Shown here in pieces: positions 25,900 to 35,031 of a stretch of 64,000 bases of DNA. Numbering within the stretch: position 1 is the first letter of the stretch; every line of letters begins with the position of its first letter. A program made the position numbers and the translations under genes. Below the pieces are notes generated by a model that worked only from the letters and a program-made list of their open reading frames with translations, was not told where the DNA came from and did not search any database. This DNA is from Pseudomonadota bacterium (GTDB lineage: Bacteria; Desulfobacterota; Desulfovibrionia; Desulfovibrionales; Desulfovibrionaceae), in assembly GCA_023399375.1 (NCBI GenBank), contig JAEWPX010000030.1:62001-126000 (forward strand). The letters run 5' to 3'.

Positions 25900-27790
25900 G
25901 AAGCTCTCCGGGCCGTGCCATGGCGAAGGCGCAAGGGAGATGCAGGGTTCCTTCGAAATCCCTGCCCTTTTCGAATCCCATCATGCCCAATTCGCAGGCG
26001 ATGTTCGTCTTCCAGGTCGAAGCGATCAGGATATAGTCGAAGGGTTCTTCGAGCAGCCTCGATTTGGCATGGACGGGCGCGCCGTCGACGGTCGTCCCGT
26101 GCTTTGCCGGATCGTTGTCCACGAACGCGACGCCGACGCCTTCCAGGGACGCCTCCACCCAGCGCTTCCAGGCCCGCCCGTTGCCGCCGGCGCCGAAGAT
26201 GGCCAATTTTTTGCCCCGGGTCAGTTTGCGCCGCAATATCTCGCGCAGGAAGAACTCTTCGGCAAAGGGTTCGGCCAGGCTCGCGCCCAGCCGGCTTTGC
26301 CGCTGGTACTGGCGCAGGCAGGCGGCGAGAATGTCGGCCAGGTCGGCGCAGTCCTGTCCCAGGGCCTGCCGGGTCTCGACGGCGGCCTGGAGGATGGCCA
26401 GCCGCGAATGGAAATACAGGGTATTGAGGCAGAGGGGGAGGAGCAACGCGGCGAGGTCGAAGTCCCCGGCCCGGCAGGCCGCAAGGAGCGCTTTTTCGGC
26501 GCGCTTTCCGGCGATGGCCTGGTATTCGGCCGGCAGGGCCGCGTACATCTCGAGCAGCGTTTCGGCGTAGGCGTGGGCGGTCCCGAAGCGCCGCGGCAAT
26601 TGGCGCAGATAGTCCAGGGCGCAGGGCGCGTCCAACTCCCCTGTCAGGGCGACGACGCCGGCCGCGCGCGTCAAGTCTTCGACGGTCCGGTCGGGGTCGA
26701 GGGCGGCGATATCCTGGACGAACCGCTCGTATGTCCGTTTGAAGATCCTGTCGGGCTGAAACAGGGACAACGCCTTTTCATGGCCGCGCCGGGCGATGGC
26801 GAGGCGTTCCGTTTCATGGGCGAGGTAGTAGCGGCACTTCTCCGCCAGTTCGTCGAGGGTCGTGAACACGACGATTTCCTCGCCGGGCGTAAAGAGGTCC
26901 CGGATCTGCGGGGTGTCGGTGCAAACGAGCAGCGCCCCGGCCAGCACGATCTTGAACGTCCTGTCCTTGTGGACGAAGTCGAAATTGATGCCGATCTTGG
27001 CCCGTTGATAATATTCGAGCACGCCGGGCACGAGTCCCGATTCGGGGTCGTAGGGCAATCCCGCCGCAGGGCCGCCGAAGAGTTCCTCGCAGACCTGGAA
27101 CCCCATGCCCCAGCAGGCCACGGGAACGCCTTGACGGCGCAACGTGTTGAGGATCGAGAGGCGCGGCCCCGAATAGGGCGTTTCGATGGAGGACCCGACG
27201 AACATCACATCGACCGGACGCGGGGAGGCCGGCGACACCGGCGTGAATTTGCCGCAATAGTTGAGGGAAATGCCGAAACTGAGCGGCACGACGCCAAGCC
27301 CGCGCAAATACCGGTCGGCCTTCGGGTCATAGGAAATGGTGGCGTCGCATTTCGCCATGCGGCCCAGATTCGCCATGTTGCGGGGATCGACGGAATTCTC
27401 ATCGTTGTTGATGAGGACGAAGCCCATTTCGCGAAGCCGCATGCAGTAGGCGAAAGGCAAATCGTAATCGGAACCGATCATGAGAAAGGACGTGCCCAGG
27501 GCGTCGGCGAATGCCGCGAGGGCCAGGGCGGGGTCGGCGACCTGGTGCGCGGCGGCCTGCGGATAGCTGAAGACGCCGAGGATTCTGGCGCCGAAGGGAT
27601 GGAGCGCGTCGCACGGCGCGCAGTACGGGCAGGGCCCCTGTTGCAGGTACGGGCTCGTGGGCGTGACAAGGACGATTTCGATCCCGCGCAGGTCGTCCGC
27701 CAGCTGTTTGACGTTGGCCAGGCCTTGTTGGCGTCGCGCGTGATTGTTGCGGCGGATATCGCCGATGCGCTGCCCGATCTCTGCTTCCAT
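25889..27790 (-). CDS. CgeB-like glycosyltransferase with C-terminal Rossmann domain
   Basis: A 633-residue protein. The N-terminal 370 residues resemble CgeB/Glyco_trans_1_2 GT-B proteins: DVMFVGSSIETPYSGPR, KIGINFDFVHKDRTFKI, AGALLVCTDTPQIRDLF and YYLAHETERLAIARRGHEKAL, with the typical R-x-F-E/K-I donor-site segment. A helical linker follows. Then comes a Rossmann-like domain (KKLAIFGAGGNGRAWKRW, VGVAFVDNDPAKHG, DYILIAS) of the kind fused to sugar-processing proteins in these loci. A good GGAGG-type site precedes the ATG. It sits between a GT2 gene and the FAD protein in one transcription unit. Confidence 0.75.
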   Translation of the reverse strand: MEAEIGQRIGDIRRNNHARRQQGLANVKQLADDLRGIEIVLVTPTSPYLQQGPCPYCAPCDALHPFGARILGVFSYPQAAAHQVADPALALAAFADALGTSFLMIGSDYDLPFAYCMRLREMGFVLINNDENSVDPRNMANLGRMAKCDATISYDPKADRYLRGLGVVPLSFGISLNYCGKFTPVSPASPRPVDVMFVGSSIETPYSGPRLSILNTLRRQGVPVACWGMGFQVCEELFGGPAAGLPYDPESGLVPGVLEYYQRAKIGINFDFVHKDRTFKIVLAGALLVCTDTPQIRDLFTPGEEIVVFTTLDELAEKCRYYLAHETERLAIARRGHEKALSLFQPDRIFKRTYERFVQDIAALDPDRTVEDLTRAAGVVALTGELDAPCALDYLRQLPRRFGTAHAYAETLLEMYAALPAEYQAIAGKRAEKALLAACRAGDFDLAALLLPLCLNTLYFHSRLAILQAAVETRQALGQDCADLADILAACLRQYQRQSRLGASLAEPFAEEFFLREILRRKLTRGKKLAIFGAGGNGRAWKRWVEASLEGVGVAFVDNDPAKHGTTVDGAPVHAKSRLLEEPFDYILIASTWKTNIACELGMMGFEKGRDFEGTLHLPCAFAMARPGELHGK

Positions 27791-27955
27791 GACGGCACTC
27801 CACCTCCGCGTATCGCTTTCTTTTTCGTATCAGATGGCGGCGGACGAAAGACCCGGCCCTGCCGATGTCCCGACAGACGGAAAGGGACATTCGGAATATT
27901 TAAGCAATTATTGTTCCAGGAATACGTTCGAGAGGCGGCGCGAAGCGGAGGGCGC

Positions 27956-28780
27956 TTACGAAGCGTTCTCCGTCTGCTTTTGCATGCCGGCCGCAAACTG
28001 CCTGGCAAGCCGGACAAGCTTTATGGAGTCCGTCTTCTGGCGTGATTCCTGTTCCGGATCGTGGTTGTCCACTTTGCGATCCTTCTCATGGATGCGCACA
28101 TTAGCAAGCACTTTCGGGACATGGACAAACGCCGCCCCGCCCATGGCGAAGCGGAGATAGAGTTCATGATCCTGTGAAACGCAGTTCGGATCATAATATC
28201 CGTGCTTGTCATGCAGTTCTTTCCGATACAGCTTGCAGATTCCGCACAGATACCAATGACAGAAGGCATTTTCGAAAGTGTATTCCGGGAGGGAAAAGCG
28301 GCGCAAGATGCGGTTCGCATCGTCGACGATATGCATGTCCGCATAGGCGAAGTCCGCGTTGTTCTCGCGAAGCGCGGCTTGCAGGTCGGACACCATGGTC
28401 GGAAGCAGCATGTCGTCCGAGGCGATGAAGGTGCAGAAGGTTCCCGTGGCCGCCCGAACCCCCGTGTTGAGGGCGAGGCTGAGCCCCTGGTTGCGATCGT
28501 GCTCCAGCAGCACCAGGCTGCGCCCCTGCCGGGGATAACGGGGGTGCCACCGGCGCTCCACGACGTTTGCGGCGGCGTCGTAGTTGGCGGCGTAGGACGT
28601 CCGTTCGTCGTCCACGGCCGCCGCGTATTGGCGCAGGACCTCCCGCGTGGCGTCGGTCGAGGCGTCGTTGACCACCACGATCTCCACATCCGGATAATCC
28701 TGAAACCAGATGGAATCGAGGCAGGTGGGGAGATACCGGGCCTGATTATACGTGGCGACGACGACGCTGACTTTTTCCAT
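27956..28780 (-). CDS. GT2-family glycosyltransferase
   Basis: A 274-residue inverting GT-A enzyme: VSVVVATYNQARYL (4-17), VVVNDASTDAT (36-46), LNTGVRAATGTFCTFIASDDM (the metal-binding DD near the end of this run), and SQDHELYLRFA in the catalytic-base region. It is short and cytoplasmic, the usual plan for O-antigen transferases. GAGGAA lies upstream of the ATG. It is the first gene of a three-gene minus-strand unit and is separated from the CgeB-like gene by 165 bases without an ORF. Donor and linkage cannot be predicted. Confidence 0.88.
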   Translation of the reverse strand: MEKVSVVVATYNQARYLPTCLDSIWFQDYPDVEIVVVNDASTDATREVLRQYAAAVDDERTSYAANYDAAANVVERRWHPRYPRQGRSLVLLEHDRNQGLSLALNTGVRAATGTFCTFIASDDMLLPTMVSDLQAALRENNADFAYADMHIVDDANRILRRFSLPEYTFENAFCHWYLCGICKLYRKELHDKHGYYDPNCVSQDHELYLRFAMGGAAFVHVPKVLANVRIHEKDRKVDNHDPEQESRQKTDSIKLVRLARQFAAGMQKQTENAS

Positions 28781-29156
28781 ACGCGCTTCCTCGGAGGGGA
28801 AAAACAGGGGCCGGCACGAATCGGATGGCGGCGCGCCGCGCCGGCCCTTCCGGACAGGAACCTGCCCCGCAGACTGTAATTTCTGGAACAAAGTGTGGCA
28901 AACCCCGCACTTGTGTCAATTTCAAAGTTCTTTTTCCCTCCGCCCATAGGCGCGAAGCGTTTCCGCCGCAGGAGTATTTCCAAGGCGCACGGGGAACGCG
29001 ACTTGTCTGCAGCCGTTTTTTTTGCTGGAGTATGCCGATGGCCGGCCGAAAGCGCAGGGAACGCGTCCGGGCTTCCGGGCGCAGGCCGGGACCGGCTCCG
29101 CATGCCGTCGGGAGAACAGGCCGCATGCCCCCGAACGGAAACACCCGAGGAACGTC
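28781..29156. other. Divergent intergenic region, no gene seen
   Basis: This 376-base gap separates divergent genes. It is AT-rich around 28870-29030. On the minus strand a perfect TTGACA (28919-28914) is a candidate -35 for the GT2 gene, with only a weak -10 (ACACTT) 17 bases on. An 8-bp inverted repeat (gggccggc/gccggccc) lies near 28809-28845. No coding region is convincing. Confidence 0.4.
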
Positions 29157-30233
29157 ATGACCGCACTCTTCGACATTTTCGATTCCACGGCGCTGGTGCT
29201 CCCGGAGGAGCGACTGGCCCTGCACGCGGCGGCGGCGGCCGTGCCCGCCGACGGCGTCATCGTGGAGATCGGCACCTACAACGGCATGTCCGCGCTTCTC
29301 ATGCGCCAGGCAGCTCCCCCCACCTGCCGCATCCACGCCGTGGACCCCTTTCCCCAGCCCGGCGCGGTCCAGCGCCTGGGCGACCACGGAATCACCTTTT
29401 TTCAAGGCACCTCGCGCCAGTTCGCCGCACGGTTTCAAGAGGGCGTCGACCTGCTCCTCATCGACGGCGACCACAGCTTCCACTGGGCCCGCGAGGATTT
29501 CACGGCGCTGGCCCCGCTGCTGCGGCCGGGCGCGGTGGTGGCCTTCCACGACGCCGGGATAACGCCTTTCTGGGGCATCCGGCTCCTGGTGGACGCCCTG
29601 GAGCTGCATGGCGCCCTTGCGAGGCCGGCCGTCTACATCGGCCAGCTCGCCCTGGGGCGGTTCGATCCCGCCGCGGGGCTGCCGCCGGTGGACGCCTTCG
29701 TGCGCGTGGCCCGGGACCATCTCGCCGTGCCCACGGATTTCGGCTTGTGGAAGACACCGCCCGACCGGGTGTTCGAGGAATACGTGTACAGCGCCCTGTC
29801 CGTGCCGCGCCCCCTGGACGACGTGCGCTTCATCGGCCGGGGTTTGCGCGGCTGGCTGATCAAGACTCTCCTCGACTTGCCCGCGGCGATGTTCATCGAC
29901 AGCAGCCAGGCCCAGGACCCGGCCATGAACTACCTTGTGGTCAGCGCCTATTGGGCGGAGATCCATCGCAGTCTCACGCAGGACAGGGGCATCCCCGCCC
30001 ACAGGCTGCGGGCGGTGACGGAATACACCCTCTCGCGTCTGCTCTATGCGGATATTTCGGGCGACAGGCAGGGGCTATGCCGACTGGCCCGCGACGCATT
30101 CCAGCGGGAGTTCCTCCTGGCCCTTTTCTCGACGATGCCCGGGCACGAACTGTTCGCCCTGCACCAAAGCGGCATGCTCGTCTCGTTCATCTCCGGTTTG
30201 TTCCGCGGCTTCTCCTACGACTTTGGCGGGTAG
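29157..30233 (+). CDS. Methyltransf_24-type SAM-dependent methyltransferase
   Basis: A 358-residue protein whose first 190 residues form a class I methyltransferase of the Methyltransf_24/CmcI-like kind: VIVEIGTYNGMSALLM (motif I, from residue 35), HAVDPFPQPG, and LLLIDGDHSFHW followed by LRPGAVVAFHDAG, the metal-linked D-x-D/H-D segment of this family. The C-terminal 170 residues are helical and not recognised. GAGG sits 7 bases before the ATG. It is monocistronic and converges on the long radical SAM gene. O-methylation of a sugar is the inferred role. Confidence 0.78.
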   Translation: MTALFDIFDSTALVLPEERLALHAAAAAVPADGVIVEIGTYNGMSALLMRQAAPPTCRIHAVDPFPQPGAVQRLGDHGITFFQGTSRQFAARFQEGVDLLLIDGDHSFHWAREDFTALAPLLRPGAVVAFHDAGITPFWGIRLLVDALELHGALARPAVYIGQLALGRFDPAAGLPPVDAFVRVARDHLAVPTDFGLWKTPPDRVFEEYVYSALSVPRPLDDVRFIGRGLRGWLIKTLLDLPAAMFIDSSQAQDPAMNYLVVSAYWAEIHRSLTQDRGIPAHRLRAVTEYTLSRLLYADISGDRQGLCRLARDAFQREFLLALFSTMPGHELFALHQSGMLVSFISGLFRGFSYDFGG

Positions 30234-30293
30234 GCCCTTTCCCCGCCCGGCGTGCGGGAGTCCGTTTCGCCAATAGCCTGCCGTCGCCCGGAA

Positions 30294-32447
30294 TCACCGT
30301 ATCTGAAACGCCGGGCAGGCAAGAATCGTCTCTTCCTGGCCGCACCGCAGCACGACGGTTCCCGGCGCGGCGGCTCCAGTGGCCGCGCCGTCGAGCGACA
30401 GGCGGGGATGGGCGAAGGATTCGAGCAGTGCCGCGCCGGTTGCGTCGAAATACAGTTTGAGCCCCTGGGACAGGCTCACGCGCCGGATTTCGACCTCCCG
30501 GACGGGTCCCGCGAAGCGCAGGCGCACGGAGTCCAGGCGGGAGGGAGGGATGAAGACGCGGTGCTCTTGGAGCTTGCCTGCGGCGAGGTCGAAGCGCGCG
30601 ACGGATGCGTCCGCGCCGTCCGCGTCGGCGACGAGCACCTCGAGGCTCCCCTGCTCCCGGGGCAGCAGGGAAAGGGACAGCAGCGCCGCACTCCTGCACC
30701 GGTTGCGGTAGGCTTCGAGGGTGTCGCGGAGGAACTCGATGATGCGGGACTTGTGGCGGTTCTTATCCAAGGCCGCCCAGAGGATGCAGGCGTTGTCCGG
30801 CATTGTGGCCAGGGCGGCGGCGGAAAGCCTTCGCAGCCGCAACAACCCCCTGCAGTCGAGCGGCGCGTCCCGCAGGCCGTCCACGAAGGCCAGGAAATCG
30901 TCTTTGCGATGCAGGGCCTCGTGCAGCAGGGAGAGCAGGGTGTACATTTCCAGGGCCAGGGGCAGGGAGTTGAAATCCGGTCCTTGGAGGAATCCCAGGG
31001 AGGCCTTGAGCATGCCCGCATACCCTTCCTCGCTTGCGCCCTGCTCCTCGAACGGAATCGAAAAGATGCACAGCCCGAGCACGCCGGCCCGGAACTCGCG
31101 CACGCCTTGCGTGTTGCGTCCGTCGACGGTGGACCACTGGTGGGGGGAGAGATCGCAGATGCCGAAACCCTCCATATTGCGTTCCAGCGGCGTTCCATGC
31201 TTGAGTTCCAGCATGGAGGCGTAGGGAAAGGAGATGGTCGGCTCGTCGATGAACCGGAAAATGAAGGTGATCGTCTCCAGGATGTCCGCCGGGGTCTCGC
31301 CGGGAAAACCGGCCACCAGGGGAAGGCTGCTCGTGATGCCCAGGCTGCTCGCCAGGCGCAGGGTGTCCACGGCCTGTTCGAGACTGTAGTTTTTGCCCAT
31401 GAGGTTGACGACGGCCTGGGAACCGGACTCGAAGCCCCAGAACAACCACCGGCAGTGCGATTGGCGCATGTCGCGGAAGAGGTCCTCCGGGATGGGCACC
31501 CTGAAGGAGGACTGGGCGCCCCAGGCGGCGACGTCGTCGCGAAGCTCCAGCAGCATGTCGACGAGGGCGCGCAGATGCCGGATGTTGGCGTTGAGGATGG
31601 ATTCGGAGAACTGGATTTCGATGGGATCCGTGATGCCGCTGTCGCGCAGCGCCTGCAGGTAGAGCGAGATCTCCTGGCGTACGGTTTCCAGGTTCCTGCT
31701 GCGGTAACGCGTGAAATTGACGTGCTCGTTGCAGAAGTTGCAGTGGTTTATGCAGCCGCGGCTACTGGCGATCCACAGGCGCGGCGGATAGTCGCGCATG
31801 GAAAACGGCGTGTACACGGCATGGCTGCGCGTGCGGGACAGGTCGGGCAACGCCGGCCGTCCCCCGTCCACGATGCGCCCGTCGTCGTCCCGGTACAGAA
31901 AGCCGGGGATGGCGGTGCGCACGGAGCCGGTCCGTTCGAATTCGTGCAGGAACTCGCCCAGGCAGCTTTCGGCTTCGCCGCAGAGCATGGCGTCCGGGAC
32001 AAAGATCGGATTGGACAGGTAGCCGGTATGGTATTCAAAGGGAAAGCAATCCGCGCCGCCGAAAAGGACGGGAGTCTTGGCGGTGTTGAGCGGCGCAAGC
32101 AACGTGCCGAGGACGAGGCTGGACAGGCGGTTGTAGTTGTTGACGCTGCAGCCGATCAGGGCAAAGGCCCCGGTGTCGCAGCCGGCGTCGCGCAGCCGCG
32201 TCTGGACGTCGTCGCGGTGCGACTCGAGGAAACGGCGCACGAACGCTTCGTCGAACCAGACGACATTGCCTTCCCAGGAACGTTTTTCCTCCGCAGTGGC
32301 GAGCGCGTAGAGGATCTGATTGAAATCGAGGACCGTAACCTGCCAACCGGCCTCCTCGATGATGCCCGCCACCAGGGCGAGGGAATACGGAATGCCGGTG
32401 ACCGACCAGCCGGGTGCGTGGAGCAGGAGAAAACGCGTGTCGGCCAA
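30294..32447 (-). CDS. Long B12-binding radical SAM enzyme (paralogue 1)
   Basis: A 717-residue protein. Residues 1-195 form a B12-binding-like domain starting FLLLHAPGWSVTGIPYSLAL, and GEAESCLGEFLHEF is the conserved end. The radical SAM domain carries C232-x3-C236-x2-C239 in SSRGCINHCNFCNEH, then LFWGFESGSQAV and AGFPGETPADIL. About 330 C-terminal residues include a helical part and a terminal beta domain. It shares order and phrases with the two radical SAM proteins near 57-61 kb (VDGRNT corresponds to their D-G-L-N-T-Y). The TTG start was chosen because GGAGG lies exactly 5 bases upstream; a TTG 24 bases earlier lacks this. Confidence 0.82.
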   Translation of the reverse strand: MADTRFLLLHAPGWSVTGIPYSLALVAGIIEEAGWQVTVLDFNQILYALATAEEKRSWEGNVVWFDEAFVRRFLESHRDDVQTRLRDAGCDTGAFALIGCSVNNYNRLSSLVLGTLLAPLNTAKTPVLFGGADCFPFEYHTGYLSNPIFVPDAMLCGEAESCLGEFLHEFERTGSVRTAIPGFLYRDDDGRIVDGGRPALPDLSRTRSHAVYTPFSMRDYPPRLWIASSRGCINHCNFCNEHVNFTRYRSRNLETVRQEISLYLQALRDSGITDPIEIQFSESILNANIRHLRALVDMLLELRDDVAAWGAQSSFRVPIPEDLFRDMRQSHCRWLFWGFESGSQAVVNLMGKNYSLEQAVDTLRLASSLGITSSLPLVAGFPGETPADILETITFIFRFIDEPTISFPYASMLELKHGTPLERNMEGFGICDLSPHQWSTVDGRNTQGVREFRAGVLGLCIFSIPFEEQGASEEGYAGMLKASLGFLQGPDFNSLPLALEMYTLLSLLHEALHRKDDFLAFVDGLRDAPLDCRGLLRLRRLSAAALATMPDNACILWAALDKNRHKSRIIEFLRDTLEAYRNRCRSAALLSLSLLPREQGSLEVLVADADGADASVARFDLAAGKLQEHRVFIPPSRLDSVRLRFAGPVREVEIRRVSLSQGLKLYFDATGAALLESFAHPRLSLDGAATGAAAPGTVVLRCGQEETILACPAFQIR

Positions 32448-32638
32448 GGTGTCCTCCCTCGATCGGCGCAACGGAACCGGGCGCGCCCGGGGCGCGCGGC
32501 GGCCGGCGCATGGTTTGCTTTCCTATCGGTGCTGCAGTCCTACCCGTAATCCGTGCAACCGGCCATGGCAACTCCGACCGATGTCCGGCCGCCTTACGCC
32601 TCAAGTCGGACCGTGCACCACGCCCCCCGGGGTCAGGC

Positions 32639-32667
32639 TTGAGTTAATTCTTGGGCTGGATTAATTT
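32639..32667 (+). promoter_or_regulatory. Promoter candidate for the 32.7-43.6 kb operon
   Basis: TTGAGT and TAATTT are separated by 17 bases in a short AT-rich patch within GC-rich DNA, about 55 bases before the first gene of the run. The divergent gap of 274 bases has no other clear signal. Confidence 0.5.
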
Positions 32668-32721
32668 TAGTAAGGAAGTCAGACGAATGTCCCGATGCGC
32701 AATACCGGAGGCGCTCAGGCG

Positions 32722-33738
32722 ATGACCGCCCCCCTCGTCTCCCTCATCGTACCCACCCGCAACCGGCGGGCGCGGCTGCGACAGGCCGTGGCCAGCATTC
32801 TGGCCCAGACCCACCCCCGGCTGGAAGTGCTCGTGATAAACGACGGCGGGCAGGATGTGACGCCGGTCCTGGACCGTTTCGGCGATCCGCGCGTCCGCGC
32901 CCTGCGCCTGTCGCGGCCCGGCGAGCGCTGTCGCGCCCGCAATCTCGGCCTGGAGCTGGCCCGGGGGACGTACATCGGCTACCTGGACGATGACGACCGC
33001 CTGGATCCGGAACACGTCGCCGTCTGCGTCGCCGGCCTGGAAAAGGGCGCGGACGTCGTCTACACGGCGGCCCGCCGGGCCGTGGAGGAGCGCCGGGGCA
33101 GGCGCTGGCGCGTGACGCGCCGGGAAACGGCCTACGCCGAGCCCTTCGACGCCCGGCGGCTGCTCCTCGAAAACTACATCCCGATCCTCGCCGTCATGCA
33201 TCGGGCCAGCTGCCTGGACAGGGTCGCGCCCTTCGATCCCGACGTTCCCCGCACCGAGGACTGGGACTTCTGGATCCGCCTGTCCCGGGAATATCCCTTC
33301 GTCTTTCTGGATCGGGAAACCTGTGAATTCTCCTGGCGCGACGCCGGCACCAGCATGAGCGGCCGCCAGGAGCCCTTTGCCTGGGCCGCCCTCAACATGT
33401 TCTACAAGTACGCGCCGTACGTCGGGAACGACCCTGCGGTGGCGCAAAAGCACCGTTCCGTGATCGTCGGCGGCCTGGCGATCCTTTGCCGCGCGCTGGA
33501 CGCCTGGAGCGGGCCTGCGTCACATTGCGCCCGGGAAATTTTCGCCGTAGAGGACTTGGAGACGGTGATGCGCCGCAGCAGATGGCTGTTGTGGCGCTAT
33601 CCCGGCTTTCGCCGGGGCTTCCACCATCTGCTGGCAAGACTCGAACGGCTCTGCGGCGAGACGCAACTGGCGCAGGCCCGGCTGCTCGCCTGGCCCGAGC
33701 CCCAACCCCGGACCGAAGCCGGTGTGGAAGGCCCCTGA
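32722..33738 (+). CDS. GT2-family glycosyltransferase
   Basis: A 338-residue GT-A enzyme: VSLIVPTRNRRARLRQAV (from residue 6), VLVINDGGQDVT, GERCRARNLGLELARGTYIG and YLDDDDRLDPEH with the metal-binding acidic run. EDWDFWIRL is the usual E-D base region. An ATG 27 bases earlier is in frame, but GGAGG stands 10 bases before the chosen one, and a 12-codon mini-ORF overlaps it in ATGA. The stop shares a base with the radical SAM start (TGATG). It opens a long plus-strand operon. Confidence 0.86.
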   Translation: MTAPLVSLIVPTRNRRARLRQAVASILAQTHPRLEVLVINDGGQDVTPVLDRFGDPRVRALRLSRPGERCRARNLGLELARGTYIGYLDDDDRLDPEHVAVCVAGLEKGADVVYTAARRAVEERRGRRWRVTRRETAYAEPFDARRLLLENYIPILAVMHRASCLDRVAPFDPDVPRTEDWDFWIRLSREYPFVFLDRETCEFSWRDAGTSMSGRQEPFAWAALNMFYKYAPYVGNDPAVAQKHRSVIVGGLAILCRALDAWSGPASHCAREIFAVEDLETVMRRSRWLLWRYPGFRRGFHHLLARLERLCGETQLAQARLLAWPEPQPRTEAGVEGP

Positions 33739-34985
33739 TGCGCATACTGTTTTCCAACCCGCCCTGGTTCGCGCAAGAGGGGACGCGCTGGGGAGTGCGG
33801 GCCGGCTCGCGTTGGCCGTTCACCGGCCCGGCAGGCATGACCTATCTGCCCTTTCCCTTCCTCATGGCCGGCGCGGCCGCTTTTCTCAGGTCCCAGGGAC
33901 ACGACGTCCGGCTGGCGGATTCCATCGCCACCCGGGAAAGCGACGCGTCCTGGCTGGCGCGCCTTCACGAGGGGCGTTTCGATTACATCGTTCTGGAAAC
34001 GAGCACGCCGAGCATCGGTTCGGACCTGGAATACGCCAGGAAGGCCGCCGACCACGGCAAAGTGGTCCTGTGCGGCCCCCACGCCACGGTCTTCGCCCGG
34101 GAGATCCTCGCGGCCCATCCCTACGTCTTCGCCGTGCTCCAGGGCGAGTACGAGCTTGGCGCGGCGCGCCTGCTGCGGGAAGGAAACCCCGGCATCTACC
34201 CCATGGAACTCGTGGAGGACCTGGACGCGCTGCCCGATCCCCTGCGCGATTCCACGGTCTACCGCTACAACGACCGCTTCCCCAACACGCCCGAGGGTCC
34301 CTGCCTGCAGGTCATGGCCAGCCGGGGCTGCCCCTTCGGCTGCATCTTCTGCCTGTGGCCGCAGGTCATGTTCGGCGGGCGCAGGTTCCGGCCGCGTTCG
34401 GCCAGGAGGGTGCTGGCGGAAATCAAGGACTGTCTGCGGCGCTTTCCGCGCTTCACCAGCCTTTACTTCGACGACGACACCTTCAACATCGGCAAGCCGC
34501 GCCTCCTGGAGCTGTGCCGGGGCCTGGGCGGCCTGGGCCTGCCCTGGTCGGCCATGTGCCGGGCCGACACCAGCGACGCCGAAACCTGGCGGGCCATGCG
34601 CGAAAGCGGCTGCTACGCCGTGAAGCTCGGCCTGGAAAGCGGCAGCCAGGCCCTGGTGGACCGCTGCGGCAAGGGCCTGAACCTGGGCAAGGTGCGCGAA
34701 ACCGTGGCCCTGCTCCAGTCGCTGGGCATCTTCGTCCACGTCACCTACACCTGGGGCCTTCCCGGAGAAACCCCGGAAACGATCGAGGAAACGCGGCGTT
34801 TCCACGAGGCCCTGGCCCCGGACAGCTGGCAGGAAAGCATGTGCACGCCCTTCCCGGGCACGGATTTCTACAAGTTGTACGCAGAAGTAAACGGCCCGCC
34901 CCCGAAGGACTGGACGCGCTACGACGGCGCCAAGTCCCTGGAGTGCGATTCCTGCTCCCGGTTGTCCCGGGGCGCGAAATCCTGA
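33738..34985 (+). CDS. B12-binding-domain radical SAM enzyme (short type)
   Basis: A 415-residue protein with an N-terminal cobalamin-binding-like domain (MRILFSNPPWFAQEG, YLPFPFLMAGAAAFLRSQGHD, VVLCGPHATVF) and a radical SAM core with C198-x3-C202-x2-C205 in ASRGCPFGCIFCLWP. YFDDDTFNIGK and VKLGLESGSQALVDRC follow, then WGLPGETPETIEETRRFH. This is the anaerobic Mg-protoporphyrin cyclase-like/BchE-type class B layout. It is shorter than the paralogues at 30, 57 and 59 kb, lacks their C-terminal extension and ends in a Cys-pair tail (ECDSC). It is translationally coupled to the GT2 gene. Confidence 0.84.
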   Translation: MRILFSNPPWFAQEGTRWGVRAGSRWPFTGPAGMTYLPFPFLMAGAAAFLRSQGHDVRLADSIATRESDASWLARLHEGRFDYIVLETSTPSIGSDLEYARKAADHGKVVLCGPHATVFAREILAAHPYVFAVLQGEYELGAARLLREGNPGIYPMELVEDLDALPDPLRDSTVYRYNDRFPNTPEGPCLQVMASRGCPFGCIFCLWPQVMFGGRRFRPRSARRVLAEIKDCLRRFPRFTSLYFDDDTFNIGKPRLLELCRGLGGLGLPWSAMCRADTSDAETWRAMRESGCYAVKLGLESGSQALVDRCGKGLNLGKVRETVALLQSLGIFVHVTYTWGLPGETPETIEETRRFHEALAPDSWQESMCTPFPGTDFYKLYAEVNGPPPKDWTRYDGAKSLECDSCSRLSRGAKS

Positions 34986-35031
34986 CGAATCCTTTTTCAA
35001 ACGCGCCACGAGGCAAAGGGCGGTCGGCAGC

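Noticed and set aside
28890..28920. Possible sigma-54 promoter (tggcaaaccccgcac)
   Set aside because: The spacing between GG and GC is 8 bases instead of 10, so it does not meet the -24/-12 rule.
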